DNA of 64,000 nt from Prinia subflava (GCF_021018805.1 NW_026960610.1:2914001-2978000), one strand, 5' to 3'; shown: positions 1 to 13,051, counted from the first letter of the stretch. The notes: a model not told the origin generated them from the sequence alone. Translations and numbers: made by a program.

Positions 1-2082
1 ACATCTGCTCGTCAGAAACTGTGGTTTTCACAGAGAAAAAGAAGAAAAACAGGTGGCATTTTTCACTTTCCCACTGAATTTTTAAACTGAAAATACCATA
101 CTTTTTAAAGAAGGCCAAAAAGAAAAAAAAATTACAAGACAGGGCATAAACAGAAATTAATAGAAGTATTTCCTCAGAATTTTTTAAGCATGAAAACCTT
201 TTTACAAATATCTATGGAAAAATTACTGCTATTTTGGATCAGCTGTAGAGTCAGCATTGCACAACAGATTTTGCTGAGCATCCGCTCCTCTGGAAACATT
301 TCCCAGGATAGAAAGCAAAGCATCCAGAACTTCTAAGCACACTCAATTTGCTAATTTTGTCCAAGGAAATCTACCCTCCAAACTGTCTTAGAGCAATCCC
401 AAGGAAGACCAGCAGCTCTGTAGACACTTTGGTCACCCACCAGCCCTTTCTATAACACACTGCACATACAATCCAGAGCGTTTCCCTTGCCAAATTCACA
501 TTTTTATACATTTTAATGCTGATCCTCCCAGCAGCCCCTAAGCAGTAATGAGTGGCTGAAACATAGGCAGGGAGGCAGCAACAAAGCCACTCTCAAGGTG
601 TCAGGGACCAGTGAACCTCCCAGAGAGCACTGGTGGGACATGAACTCCTCCTTGAAACAAGAGTGGAGACAAATTCAGGGAACTTTTTCCTGCTGCCCTG
701 ATGTGTTCAGCATAGCAGGCAGTTGTGCTGAACTGGGGCTATCCTGAAAGAAAATCCATCAGATAGCATGGAGAACAAGACCCTGGAGAGAGGGTGGAAC
801 AAACTGTATAGCCATGGATGCTGACTAATGAACACAGATTCATTATCTAACTCATGTTCAACAGTGTTAAAGCATAAGGTCTGTCCCATTCCACAAGCCA
901 GAGGCAGCACCTAGGTGCACACGTAAGGGAATTACTAGCAAAGCCAGCAACTTCTACCATGCAGATGGAATAATAATTTTAAATAATAATTTAAATAGTG
1001 GAACTAATGAGATTCAACCACAGGTTTGGGTTTTTCCCCCCTATGGATAAAGCCCATGTACTATAATTTATTTATTAACATAAGCCCTTATTGTAATTGG
1101 GATTAACCTCCTGTTTTGCACTTCTGGGAGCTGAACAGGCACAGGGGATATAGGTCCAACACAGGGCACCCATGCCCAAGGAATCCAGGGTTTTGTGTAA
1201 GCTGTGGGGACTGGAAGTGTTACCAAAATGGCACTGCTGGTCACAAGGAGGAAAACAGCATCCATGGTGTCCATGGATGGTGCTGGAGAGGTGCCGGCAG
1301 CTGCAGTTTCACCCCAGGTTGGTGCTACATCTTCTGGATGAAGACGAGATGCTCCCCTGAGCAGGGCATTTGTCCCGAGAAGCTCCCCAGGCTCATCTTC
1401 AATCACACATTCACCCACATTTTTTGTATATAACATGATTAAGAAAAACTGCACTACTATGACACATCATCGCATCATCCACATGCAGATGTGAACACAG
1501 GGAAGAGAGCAACTTCCAAAACCATTGCAAATTGTGGGCATAAAAATGCTTTTGGGGATAGAGAAAATTAGTATAGAGAGACAAATCTCCCCATCTACTA
1601 AGAAGTTTATTTCTTGAGAACATGCATATAGCAGAGCAGCACTCACTCCTAGTAACTCCAGTTAAATCAATGGAAACACCCAGAAAAGAATTTAATCTCA
1701 GGAGTTGGTTCATATTCAGCCAGACAGGATGAGTGACAGTGTGGTTCCACCCTTGGTTGGTTGGTTGGTTGGAGTTAACAAATATATTTTCTGGAGTTGA
1801 GCAATCATCTACCACCTAGACTCCTAGCAGAGCACTGATGGATTTTTGGTCCAATCTTAAATCTGCTCAGGACAGAAGTACCATTTTTACTGATTTTGGA
1901 AGGTGTTGGTCAGGGCTTACCCCCCAGAGGCTGTGCTGCCCCAGGCACCAGGCACAGGCAATGGGATTTGGAGGTCCATTCACCAGCCTGGGTGAAAGCC
2001 AGCATCCACCAGTTTCAGGTATCACTCTGCAGATCAGGAACTCCACTTAAAACACCAATTGATTAAGGCTTATACAAGCATA
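1..2082. other. Intergenic, no gene recognised
   Basis: AT-rich sequence with only short chance reading frames on both strands. I see no exon-like conservation, no structural RNA and no clear repeat family. It ends at the LTR element that starts at 2083. A TTGG-type short simple repeat is present near 1755-1772. Confidence 0.6.
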
Positions 2083-2420
2083 TGTTGTTATGATTTTCGG
2101 ACAGCACAGAAATAACAACATGACTCTCAATATGATGGTGAAAATGAGACCAAACTTTATTCTTCTAAATTCTACTTTTATAGAGTAGTTCGGTACAAAG
2201 AACATGATTGGTTATTAGAGTCTACACCCTTTTATAAACATCTTTTGCCAGTAAACATGTTGGAAAAACATCACCTGCAGATGGTTTCTCACTTCCCAAG
2301 GTTTGTTTGTATTCCTCCTTAAGATTTTCCCAGGCCAGAATGAGAAAGTTGCGCGCCTGCCTTTCACACAGATACTGGCAGAGCCTGAAGCCTAAATTCA
2401 GACCAATTGTCAGTACCACA
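2083..2420 (-). repeat. 3' LTR of ERV A
   Basis: On the minus strand it begins TGTGGTACTGAC right after a purine-rich tract and ends CATAACAACA. It carries an AATAAA signal in a GAAGAATAAAG context. It matches 8751-9088 except for four substitutions. The frame reading through it on the minus strand is not a recognised protein. Confidence 0.8.
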
Positions 2421-2562
2421 TCTCCCCCTTTTAGTTTTAAGGCTGAGGGCAGCATCTGTCTGTGTCCTCTCCTGCAGGGCCCTTGCAAGAAAAGGACAAA
2501 CACGACACCAGAAGTCCCTTTAGTAATCTAACAATCACTAAATAGAACTACCATTGGGCACT

Positions 2563-2936
2563 TGTAGCAAGAGCAGGATGTGTTATGGAAAGAAGGTTGA
2601 GCTATCCCAAACTGGGCCTCAGATTTGGGCCTGCTAGGCCGCAGATTTTGGCCTGAGTAGTAGTAGATAAGCTTTGTGGCGCAGTTAGAAATTAGGTTAA
2701 GGTGTGGGCATAGACTGTATAGGGCAATTAGAGTGAAGATATGGTAGCTGCCTTAAACTGAGATAGTTTACATACTTGTTCATGCTGAATGCCAATAAGA
2801 ATGCACCTGTAACTGTAAACTATTTTGCACTGTATAAAACCAGCCATTTCGCGAATAAAGAGAACGTATGTTATAATCACATTGATTCGACCGTACAATG
2901 CTTTTGTTCCAACCCCATATAGAGACCCTGGTTTCA
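2563..2936 (+). mobile_element. Solo LTR, ERVK-like, 6-bp TSD
   Basis: A 374-bp TG...CA segment is flanked by GGCACT on both sides (2557-2562 and 2937-2942), the 6-bp target duplication size typical of ERVK. It has a TATAAAA box near 2834 and an AATAAA signal about 20 bp later, as expected for a compact LTR promoter plus polyadenylation site. It lies just inside the 3' end of ERV A, so it inserted into that element or its precursor. Confidence 0.7.
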
Positions 2937-2942
2937 GGCACT

Positions 2943-3229
2943 GACTTAATATGGTCAGGGAAGTTCTCTGGCATTGCTGTCAGACCCTTCACAATCACAT
3001 CCATGCACCAGCGTCAAGCCTAACTATTTACTAGTTCTAATACAGAAAACAAAACATCATTAACCTGCTCAAAAATGGCAGTCTAATTCATCAAGATCCA
3101 TCACTCTAGAAGTCATCCTTTCAGATAACAAGGGCTTTTCCTGCTTTGTAGCAAAAGATGGTGGTCCTTGCATCAACACCTGCAACAGCAAACTGGTTTA
3201 TTTTTCCAATTATTTGGACAACCTTGTTG

Positions 3230-3266
<37 letters not shown>

Positions 3267-4945
3267 CAAAAATGCATGCGATGTTGAAGGGGCAGAGACC
3301 TATTGAAGGATGTGCAGGACTGGACCATCGTTCACTCAATTGGCCCATGAAACCTGTAGAATGTAACCTAGAAAAAAAGAATAATAAGAAAAATAAAATT
3401 AATAAAATATCAATAAAAAGATATCTGACTCCAAAAAAAAATCTACATGATCCCAATCACCACAAAGGCAAAAAACCACAAAGTGAAACAACAGCCCTTA
3501 ATAACTACAAGGCGTACACCGAAGGCACATGAAATATTACCTAAAATACAACTACATCTATGTAGGAAAATTAAATGAAACAACATCTACTATAAAATTA
3601 AAACAAATGAAAAAGAAAGGGTCCATTGAGCCAAGATGTTGATCCTTGGCATCACTGGATGTCTTCTTGAAGTCTGAAGCAGGGAGTAACTTGAAGAAGA
3701 TCCATGAAAACAGGACCATGCTGCTGACACAGGACTTTTGTTGTCTCCATAACTTCCAACCACATGGTCATCTTTGCAGTCTATGTGATAGCCACTAGGG
3801 CTATGCAATGTCCCTTTTCACTCCTCAAAGGTGTTGGGTAACACGACTGCTGAACCTACTAATGCTAAAACACAGGCACATCTTCTCCTTAAGTTAAAAA
3901 ACTTGTCAAACTCCACTGCCCTAAACTGATAAACTTGTGAGACTCCATTGTCTAAATTCAACATCCAGGTTTCATAATTATTATTTCTTCAGATTCAGAA
4001 CATAACTGTTACATTGTTGCACGTTATCTTTTTGATAATAATTTTGATCAGCCCAGAAACTGCAAAAGCTGAAATGCTTCTTTCCAGTGATGACCTGTTC
4101 ATCCTTCCTGGGCAGGAGTTCCAGGTTCACTCCAAAGATCAATTCAGCTGTTATATTTAGATGTCAAATTGCTGAGTCAAATAATTCATATGTAATTTTT
4201 TCCTAAAACATCTGAGCAAACAGGCAATTCCCATCCAGCAAGAGCCAAGGCATAGCCAGTGCCCAGCTCTAACTGCAAAGGAATCTCTTACACCAATTTT
4301 CAAAACAAGCTTCTTAAAAATCTTATGATAAAGACTAATATAATAATTGACACCTCCTAAATTTGTCAGGGTAGGGATGCTCTGAGCTCAGCAGGCTCTT
4401 GAGATGGTCTGTGACCAGGATTGGAACTACATCCCAAACTGTCAGGAAAGAGGAGGCCTTCTTACAAACTCAGATAACCTTGTCCAGAAATTTGAAATAT
4501 TTTAAAAAATCATGAATGCAAAACTAGCATAGACAGCTAGAAAACAAGGAAAAAATCTTGGGTGACACGTGTCTTACAGGCAGTTATAGACAAATAGCAA
4601 AGTACATGAGAAGAAGAAGAAGCAGCAGCCGGCTAGAGAACTGTGATAATAACTTCATTATATCAGTGAATTCATATAATATAATCAATATATCATCAAC
4701 AAACATCTTAAAAACTGAGGTAACACTTAAAACTCATAACTGATAGTTATAATATAGAATTATTAATAATACTTGTGTTCTCTGCAAAAAGCAACAAAGG
4801 TTGCTCATTTGTTTTTTGTTCTTCTTTTCATTTTTCTTTCATTATGAACAGGCATTTAAAGCTCCAGTTCTATTCACTGGAGATGCCTTGAGATGAAAAT
4901 TTTTGAGGAAGAGTAGGAGGGAAAAACCCAAACAAAAAATCAACT
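2943..4945. other. Interior of ERV A, non-coding
   Basis: AT-rich interior sequence without a recognisable gene. It includes a run of 31 T at 3233-3263. The longest frames here are low-complexity (Lys/Asn- or Phe-rich) and resemble no retroviral protein. Confidence 0.5.
3233..3263. repeat. Poly(T) tract
   Basis: Uninterrupted run of about 31 T. It could be the tail of an old minus-strand retrocopy or a simple repeat; no source gene is seen beside it. Confidence 0.9.
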
Positions 4946-5905
4946 TGTTATGAACAAATTTCCCAGTCAAAAAAGGCTAGGCTACCCCTGTCCTAGCCCC
5001 ATAGCAAAACAGTCACACCATCCCCCCAGAGGAAAACACAGAGCACGCATTAGCATATTAAAAGAGCTCTGAGAGTGCAACCCCCCTCCTCCCAATTTGT
5101 GCATCACCCAGCCTTTTAGAAAAATGGGGTTTTTTCCTGTTTGCAGACAACCCCATAGCTGGGGTGAGGCTGCTGTCCCTCGAAAGCGGCTGGCCCCCTC
5201 CCGGCTAGAGGTAACCCCCCCACCCTAGCAAGTTTGAAGACGGAGGGAAGCTGCCCCGAAGGGAAAGACAGCATTTTCCTACCTCATTAAAATGTGAAAA
5301 GGAGCGGCTCCGGCCTTGATTGCCTGGTCATTGTTTCCTGTAACTACCTCCTTCAGCAGGAATACCTCTGCTGCTACCAGGACAAATGCATATGCATTTG
5401 TATATGCAAATAAAACTGCCCCTGTGAATCCTGGGAGGGTTTTTAGGGAAACTGCACCCCAAGACAAGAAGGAGAATTAGATAGTGCCCTGGCTGAGCAA
5501 GTAGATGCACCCCCTGGCCTGGTTTGAAGATTCACCATGACCTATGAGGAGTTTGGATAGAATGGGAACTGGCTAGCTGAAGTGACTCAGACAGACAATG
5601 GGAAACTCTCAAGGTTTTTTCCTGAGAGTAAAGAGGTGATTCTACACACTAGTGACAGACTGCCACCGCTCTGCCTTCTGATGGTTGACCAGAGAGAACT
5701 CCTAGCTGTTCCTATGGGAACAAGGACTCGGCATCTACTGTTTGCAGTGGAATGATGAACTGGACAGCACCTGCTCCTTCGGATGGCTGCAGCAGCGTGG
5801 AAAACTCCGATTGGACTCTGCAATTCTGCTGATGACTTTAATAATGAGCGGATCACTTTAATAAAGAGCTGAATATTAATAAAGGCATATGTGCTGTTCT
5901 TTTCA
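4946..5905 (+). mobile_element. Solo LTR (family Z), 4-bp TSD
   Basis: A 960-bp LTR starts TGTTATGAACAA and ends TTCTTTTCA. It is flanked by AACT on both sides (4942-4945 and 5906-5909), a 4-bp duplication typical of gammaretrovirus-like (ERV1) elements. AATAAA signals lie near its 3' end (about 5860-5882). A shorter relative in opposite orientation lies at 21786-22590 plus 31012-31028, so two copies of one family are present in this window. Confidence 0.85.
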
Positions 5906-5909
5906 AACT

Positions 5910-6854
5910 CGCCCCTCTGAAAAAAAAACCAAACCCTTCCACTTGCCTCAAAGGCAGTGGATGCTTTTTGGCCCTGCCCTGAGTAGGGCTGTGGGGGCTT
6001 CAGGGGCCCCAGGGTCCCTCCGCATGGCTGTAGCTCTGTGGGGGAGAGGGAATCCAAGCAAACGAGGCCCCTGTTTCTCTGTAAAAAACCCTACACCTTA
6101 AATTTCAAGCAAAGCGCCTCCCACAGCGTAAAAGCTGTCTCGAGGCGGCGAATGCCGCCCCATTTGCCCTTTTGCCAGGCCATTTGGCTCCACGGGAAAG
6201 AGCAGGGGAAGCCAATGTGCGGTTCCCGCCTCTCATGGCAGGGATGGGGGGGCAGCAAGCCAAGAAAGACTGCTCTTTGCCCTGTAGTGCAGGGCAGGGG
6301 AAAAGGAGTGAGAAGATCACACCGGCCGTTCTTTTTGACGGCTTCCTGCTTAAATTCACGCAGGAGGGAAATGAAAACAGCAGCGGTTGTAGCAGAGTGT
6401 GTGCCGGGGTGGGGGATGGGGGGGGCGCTGCCTCTGCTTTCACCACCACTGCACACGGTGGAGGAAAGAGGGAAGGGGCAACCGAGTGGGCTTGGCGGGC
6501 TCAGCAGGGCTCAGCACGCTCCCACCACCGCCCCACCACTGCCCCTCTCAAGTGGAGAGCCGGCTGCCCCCCTTCAACGCCCTGGGGGGAAGGGGGGGGA
6601 ACCGAGAGGCAAAGCCCCTCCAAGCCGCACATCTCAGCGGCACCGCGCGGGGAAGGGAAGGGACCCGCGCGCCCGCGGGGAGGGGGGAAAAACCAAGTAC
6701 AGAAAAATCTCGCAAGAGAGATCGCAGCCGCCACCGTGGAAGGAGGCAGCGCTCCGGAGAAGGGCAGGGGGAAAACTGAGCACAGAGAGTGAGAGAGAGA
6801 AAGAAACTGTGGACCGCCGCCGGCCTGGGGTTCCTCCCACCCACCGGGAAGCTG
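5910..6854. other. CpG- and purine-rich interior of ERV A
   Basis: GC-rich stretch with several overlapping frames up to 288 codons on both strands. These are Pro/Arg/Gly-rich and show no retroviral or host domain, so I treat them as composition artefacts. In the element's minus orientation this lies in the 5' half, where a leader or gag would be expected. Confidence 0.4.
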
Positions 6855-7657
6855 TGTTAGAAATGAGACGCTTGACACAGCCAATATATCAAGCAGCAAT
6901 TTAATAATTAATTAAATTAATATGGTAAAGTGTGAGCAAAGGCAGCGCTGGGTACAGTGGTAGGGGTTTTCCCTTCCGACTGCACACCGATTGCTGGACT
7001 TGCTGGTATTTTATTTGCTATATTCATACATATTCGTAGGCTTTCTCAGCAGTTTCCATTTCTAGTTTTAATGTCACAATTTAATACTTAACAGCCAGAA
7101 ATCTATAGATTGTCCTGTATAATTCTATAGACTATTGTGATCTATTTCGATATTTCAATATTCCAGGATGTACATCCAGGATATGTTTTTCCAGATGGTG
7201 GGGTCTGGCTTCCAGATGGGGGGGTCCCGTTTCTATTTTTCAGGTCCATCAATCTCCGATAGTGATGTCCAGTTTCCCTCTTCAGGAGCCATAAATCAGT
7301 GTGCTGAAGTCTTGTTTTCGTGTCCAGGATGTTTTCCCACCTTCTGTGAAGGCCTGGGCCCCCTTCTTACTTTCTTCTTTTGTCTAAAAGCCTTTTTACA
7401 ATCTAAAACTACAGTTAAAATTCTTTAATACAAAGCAAGCTTCTAAGGTTATAATTAAAAGACACTTATTACAGAATAGCTTGAGACTTATAATAGGTAA
7501 TTGCAAGCAAAAGATTTATTCAAAAACTTCCTTCCATGCTTTCCTCAGCTGTTTATTAGAACTCATCTTTATAACTGTCCCATGGCCGTGTTCCACAACT
7601 ACAATTACACAGATTTTCTTCATTTCCCTGACACGAAGCAGAACTTTGTATTTCACA
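6855..7657 (-). mobile_element. Solo LTR, ERV1-like, 4-bp TSD
   Basis: An 803-bp LTR on the minus strand begins TGTGAAATAC and ends CATTTCTAACA. GCTG flanks it on both sides (6851-6854 and 7658-7661). The start resembles the LTR of the provirus at 22591 (TGTGAAAAAG) and of the solo LTR at 56645-57336 (TGTGAAAAAT), suggesting one superfamily. It interrupts the GC-rich part of ERV A. Confidence 0.8.
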
Positions 7658-7661
7658 GCTG

Positions 7662-8750
7662 GAAGGGAAGGCAGAAGGTGGGACCCGGGCCGCCGGCAGC
7701 ACGAGCTGCCGGCTTCCCGCCAGGGCACGGGTCTCCCCTCTCCACACCACACCCGCGAAACCATGGGGGCAGGGAGAGAATTGCGTGTAGGGAAAACAGA
7801 AAGGGGGGAGGATCCGACCCCATCCCACTGCCACCACGGGGAGAAAAAGGGGGCTGGGCACGGTGAGAGAGAGAGAGAGAAGGCAGAGAGATCGAGTTGG
7901 CGCTGCCACAGCCTCTGTCTCACCGCACCCCCCACCCCTGCAGAGGGAAAAAACCCAAAGTTAAAACACAGAAGACAAAGAAAAAAGCAAGCACTAGACT
8001 CACACAGGCAATCATAAAAACAAGCATAGCTGAAATTAAAAGCATAAAACACTCATAAGGTGAACTTTTCACCCTAAACTCACACAAGGATGTAGAGGGG
8101 ATTAAAAGTTTCAATCCTGGTCCCTACCAACCACAGGCCAGGTGCTGGGCCATGCAAAGGAAGAAAGGATCCTTGTGTCACACTCAGGGTCCGGGTATCC
8201 GACCAGCTGTATCTGGGATGGGCTGGCATCTTTTAAAGTCATGGTACAGACCAGTTGCAGTGGCTGATAAAGCAGGAACTGCTCCGCAGCCATCCGTGAT
8301 ACGAAGAAAGGAGAAGGAAAAAGCCAAGGAAGCGCCGTCTCTGCCAGCCTGGAGAGGTGGCTTGCAGACGCTTGCTTTGGTCTTGCCCAGATAGAATCGG
8401 AAGAAGTCGGGCGGGCGAGAGAAGCTGTCGGCAGTGAAGAATTCCAGCTGCTCTTGTCAGGAAAGGCACAAGCTGTCCTCTCTCAGGAGAGGCTGGTTCC
8501 CCAGGTTTTTCTGGAACCTCTGCCCGGCTGTCTGTTCCAGGAATCAAAGTCCAGCTTTGCCAGGTGCCATCCGACCTGCTCTTTTTTGGCAGGATTGATA
8601 TTTTTCTGTGGTCAGCAGGACCAGCCTTCTTTAGAAAAGTGTGGGAATTTTTCGCTTACCTCTCTGAGGAAGGAGGTAGCAATTTTTCAAGCTTTGCTAC
8701 AATGATCAGTCTCGGCTGCGTTGACTTCGTCGGAACTTCAGGGTCCCATA
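7662..8750 (-). other. 5' leader region of ERV A
   Basis: Sequence just downstream (minus orientation) of the 5' LTR. It contains a donor-like GAGAGGTAAG near 8660-8670, then GC-rich DNA. Minus-strand frames of about 100-180 codons show short hydrophobic stretches but no gag motif. I do not assign a protein. Confidence 0.4.
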
Positions 8751-9088
8751 TGTTGCTATGATTTTCAGACAGCACAGAAATAACAACATGACTCTCAATA
8801 TGATGGTGAAAATGAGACCAAACTTTATTCTTCTAAATTCTACTTTTATAGAGTAGTTCGGTACAAAGAACATGATTGGTTATTAGAGTCTACACCCTTT
8901 TACAAACATCTTTTGCCAGTAAACATGTTGGAAAAACATCACCTGCAGATGGTTTCTCACTTCCCAAGGTTTGTTTGTATTCCTCCTTAAGATTTTCCCA
9001 GGCCAGAATGAGAAAGTTGCTCGCCTGCCTTTCACACAGATACTGGCAGAGCCTGAAGCCTAAATTCAGACCAATTGTCAGTACCACA
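8751..9088 (-). repeat. 5' LTR of ERV A
   Basis: A 338-bp copy of the LTR at 2083-2420 with four visible substitutions. In the minus orientation it is the upstream LTR, followed immediately by a TATGGGACCC junction that would hold the primer-binding site. Confidence 0.8.
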
Positions 9089-12000
9089 AGCTTTTTTTTA
9101 TTTTTGTATTTTTGCCAAAATTACCTCTATCAAGTGTCCATGCTACAACAGAGCTCTGTAAAGTAGGGTATTTGTAAGGCTGATTTAAAGATTTTAAAAA
9201 TTGGGAAAGTGAGTTAAAAAAAGGGAGCTTCAGATGAAAACTTAAAAGCCAGTTTGCCAGCTACATAGTACAAGTAGAAAAAGCATAATTAAAAATAAAG
9301 TTATCAGGCTTTTAATACTACATTTACCAGACAAGCTAAATATAGCAGCATTGGACTAAAGCATTGTCTTTAGCAGGCTTAAGTTTCAACAACTCATTTG
9401 CTGATTAGCATCTACATGAAATCACTCAGCACCTTGATTTTTGGAGGAAAAGACAAATAGTGAATTTTTATCTGTTTAAAGAAACCCAAATCACAGTGGA
9501 CTAAACATAGAAAATGAGAGCAATAACGGAGAATGATTTAAAACTTATCAAAGACCTTTGGCTGCCGCAGAATTGAAAACCAGTTAAAAACCTCTTTTTG
9601 CCTAGGAAGGTCCCAGAAGAAATTCCTAAATCTTAATTTGCTTCTGTCCTTATCTGTGCTGTGACAGGTCTCTGAAGCCTCTGCAGCCATGCCAGGAAGA
9701 TAAGAGGGCAGTGAGCAGAGGCACTCGGAGTCTGCCTCCCTCTCCACAGACAGAGCCTCCAGGACTGCAATCTTTAATTACAGAGCACGATCGGGTGCTC
9801 CATTAGAGAAAGGACTTTTAAAGCCCTATTTAAAACTTGATATGCCAGCCTCAATACCTCGCTGCCAAGTACAGCCCTGGTGGAGGATGAAGGATGATGC
9901 TCAGCCCAGGCCATACCTTGAACCCATCTACTCCTGCCAGCACTTCCAGATGCTCCCAGCTCTGGCTGTCTCCCGTCCTGCTGTATGGGGGTAGTGCCTT
10001 GGCACTTTGCAGGTACTTCATACCATTTTGTTTTATTGCTGTAGGGAATGATCAATGAAAGAAGCTGGGAACACTCAGAAAGACTTTTTACAGGTTTATA
10101 CTTAATTTAAAAATCTAATTTAAATCCTTAGTAGCCTTTCCTTTTTATAAAATTAACACTTAATTCCTTCCTTGCTACTTGAATGAATTCATATGTGTGG
10201 TCAGCCAGAGAAGATGAAATTGGAAATTACAATTCTGGGGTGTCATACTGCATATGAGTAATTAGAACCATGGATTTTGACATAGATTTATTTTCTTTAT
10301 TACCACTTTTTTTGCCTATGACAATATCACTGTGACCTGAGGTTTGAGAGTCACAACCACAGCAAGTGCAGAGACCAGAGGCAACCAGAGGCAACCAAAG
10401 GGCTCAGCTCTGCTCCCAGTTCCAGCACTGGGAAGGTGCAGCCTGCCCACTGTGTGCCCACAGTGGTTTTCCTCCCTAGTATTGCCAACACACAGATTAG
10501 AAATCCCAGACCATTAAGACTCTGCAAAGCATGACTTGGGAGCTGGTGCCATGCCAGAGGGGGAGCATCCGAGGGCAGAGGGCATGCTGCCTGATGTGTC
10601 CATCACCTGAGACATTCTTGGAAAGATATCAAAGAACCTTTTCTCCGGCACATCTTTCCCTTTTGTTGAATGCTCCCTTTCTTCTGTTACTGCTCTCCTT
10701 TTCCCTTCACTTTTTTAGATTTCTAACATATTCTTTTTTCCTTCCCACCAAGGCAGACTCAATCTTGCCTCCCACTGCAGAGCTGCACAGCTGGGTCAGA
10801 TCTCCCTGCTGCAGGCAGCAGGTGACCCTGATCACACCCTCCCTTTCACGAGCTCTGGTCTTCTCACCTGAAGAAGGAGAATTAAAATTATCTTAGCAAA
10901 ACCCTACACAATGATGGATGACTGGTCATGGCACTTTGCCCCCAGAGATCCCACAGGCATTGCTTGAGCTGGCAACTTGCTAGGATTTTCATGATTTAAT
11001 GTGTATCCATGAGCTGCCTGAAGAGCAGCTTGGGCAGTGCAGGTCCATTCATCATTTTTCCTGCTGAAGTCCCAAGCTCCATCCAAGTCAGCAGCTGCAG
11101 GGGAGCAGCCTGTGCCTGTGCAGACACAAAAAAATATCATAGTACTGGTATTTACCAATTAATTAGCAATGACAACTGCATCCACCTTAAGCAAAAGGAC
11201 CACTGGAGCCCCGGAGCAATTACATAAAGCAAATGCTCACCTTGAGAACATTTTGACATTATTTAAAACTCATGCTCCTGTTGACTTTGTTCCTTTTGCT
11301 TGTGCCACTCACAATGGCAGCTATGGTGTATTGCTGCCTTGAGTCTGCCATGCCAGTGATCTTCATGTTCCACTCTCTCCCAGAGCCAGGACTCTTGCTC
11401 CCTATGGACAGGGATGTGTGCTTTAATTGCAGCCTCTTCCCCCAGGACTGGAGCCTCAGGGGAACAAAGCTGTTCCTCCCATGGACAGCTGGGATCCTGA
11501 GGCCTCACTCTCTGGAATGCTGGGCCATGGTGTTCCAGGGCTTTGGTGGTCCTTCTGCCATAGGTAGATGAGCATTTGCAACCAGCCCTCAAGAATCATT
11601 TCCATGACCGAGAGCCATTAGTCATCTGATCAGCTTGCTCACCAAGCCAGCAAGTTCTGGTGCTGCACTCCTTACATGAAAAAAGGCAGCTTTAATTTGG
11701 GGAAGGCAGCTTTAATCCTGCTGGAGGAGAAAAGCCTTCAGAAATGCATTCAGTGCAGTTTGACGGGAGGGCTGTGTGTTGGCTCTCATGCTATCAGATG
11801 CTTAGTGAGAAGCAACTCCAGTTGGGAATTAACCCATTTTGCAGTTACTGCTAAACCTCTGGGTTTAATTATTTTTAAGAAAGTATTTTAATCCCCATTC
11901 CTAGGTTGGTTTTTTTTTTTTTGTTTGTTTTTTGGGGTTTTTTTTGTTTGTTTTTTTTTTTCCAGAGAACTCTTGGCCTTAAAGCAGGTTCATTTCTACA

Positions 12001-13045
12001 ATGGCAGCTTCAAAACCTTGTCTGAGATAGGTCAGATCCTGAGCTTAGGGGGCTCCAGGCCATCAGACATATCCAGGTATTCCAAAACCATCAGTATCAA
12101 GGGCTCTTCTACACATAAAAATAGCCTTTGATTTTGCCCCTCCCTCCCCCACTGGTACAGAAAAATTTTATTTTCCTTTATGCCAAGCCTTTATTCCTGA
12201 ACAACAGACTGCCCAGAGAGAAGGATAAAGAGGAACTGTCTAGAGATTTGTGTATTGTAAGGTCACAGCAGGCCTTTCCTGACGTAAGTCACTAATAGCA
12301 TGGTTAGACACACTAAATGACATAAAAGTCAAGAGTGGACAATTAAATATAATTTCAAAGTGATAGTTATGCTACTTGGGAAGGCCACTGGATTTACAAT
12401 GTCTAATCTTTGCAAAATGTCTGTATATTAAGCAGCTATAGTTAATTCAACCACATATCCTCTCAGTGACCTCATTAGTCTATTCCCTTGCTAAAAATAC
12501 TCTTGGTCTGTCCCTGGGAATACAGTGATTCTCATTAGCAAATCATGGTTACTCTTATTTAATACAACAGCACAGACTAATATACATGAAAAATACATCA
12601 AAGAAACTAAACTATGGCTTTCTGCCTTTCTGAGGGGTAAAAACAGTCAGAGCAATCAGTTATTTTCTTGTGAGAATACAAAAGAACCACCAGACCACTA
12701 CATGCAAAACCCAGCAATAATCTTGTGCAGGTATAAATTAGCCCCTCCCCCTCCCTATGCTCAGACCATGCATTGTTCCCACAGCTACACTCTTTTATTC
12801 CCTTCATGGCATGTCTTGGAGATCCTTGACAGGAGCTGCACTGACCTGGTAGGGTTGTGCCACCTGGAACCATCACCTCACTGAAGAGCTCTACACCTGC
12901 ATCAGACTCAGTTCTTGTTTAAGTCACCTCTCCAATGTCTCTTCATCACAAGATACTGGCCCTGAATTACAGGCAGTTTCTTGTTGAATTTTTCCATGCT
13001 GTCACATCACTCCTGCAGAAGTTCTCCAACCTGTGAGATGCAGCA
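9089..13045. other. Intergenic, no gene recognised
   Basis: Single-copy-looking DNA with no supported gene. Frames up to about 120 codons are isolated and lack domain features or splice context. T/G-rich low-complexity sequence lies at 11909-11962. Confidence 0.5.
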
Positions 13046-13051
13046 TGAGCC

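Larger units (their letters stand above)
2083..9088 (-). mobile_element. Non-coding LTR retroelement (ERV A), two LTRs
   Basis: Two direct 338-bp LTR copies (2083-2420 and 8751-9088) bound a 6.3-kb interior, oriented on the minus strand. The 3' copy is preceded, in minus orientation, by a purine tract ending GGGGGAGA (about 2421-2434). The 5' copy is followed by a TGGGACCC segment that could be the primer site, and a GAGAGGTAAG donor-like site lies about 90 bp in. I see four substitutions between the LTRs (about 1.2%), so insertion is fairly recent. No gag, protease, RT, integrase or env motif is visible in any frame, so the element is probably non-autonomous. Three solo LTRs of other families lie inside. 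With standard TG/CA ends no target duplication is seen; a CAAGC pair (2075-2079, 9087-9091) would fit only if the LTR ends are set about 2-3 bp differently. Confidence 0.75.

Noticed and set aside
2222..2503. 93-codon minus-strand frame, repeated in part at 8890-9087
   Set aside because: It reads through the LTR of ERV A and its purine tract; repetition reflects the LTR pair, not a gene family.
6038..6904. 288-codon frame and overlapping long frames on both strands
   Set aside because: GC- and purine-rich composition keeps several frames open at once; no family resemblance or splice context.
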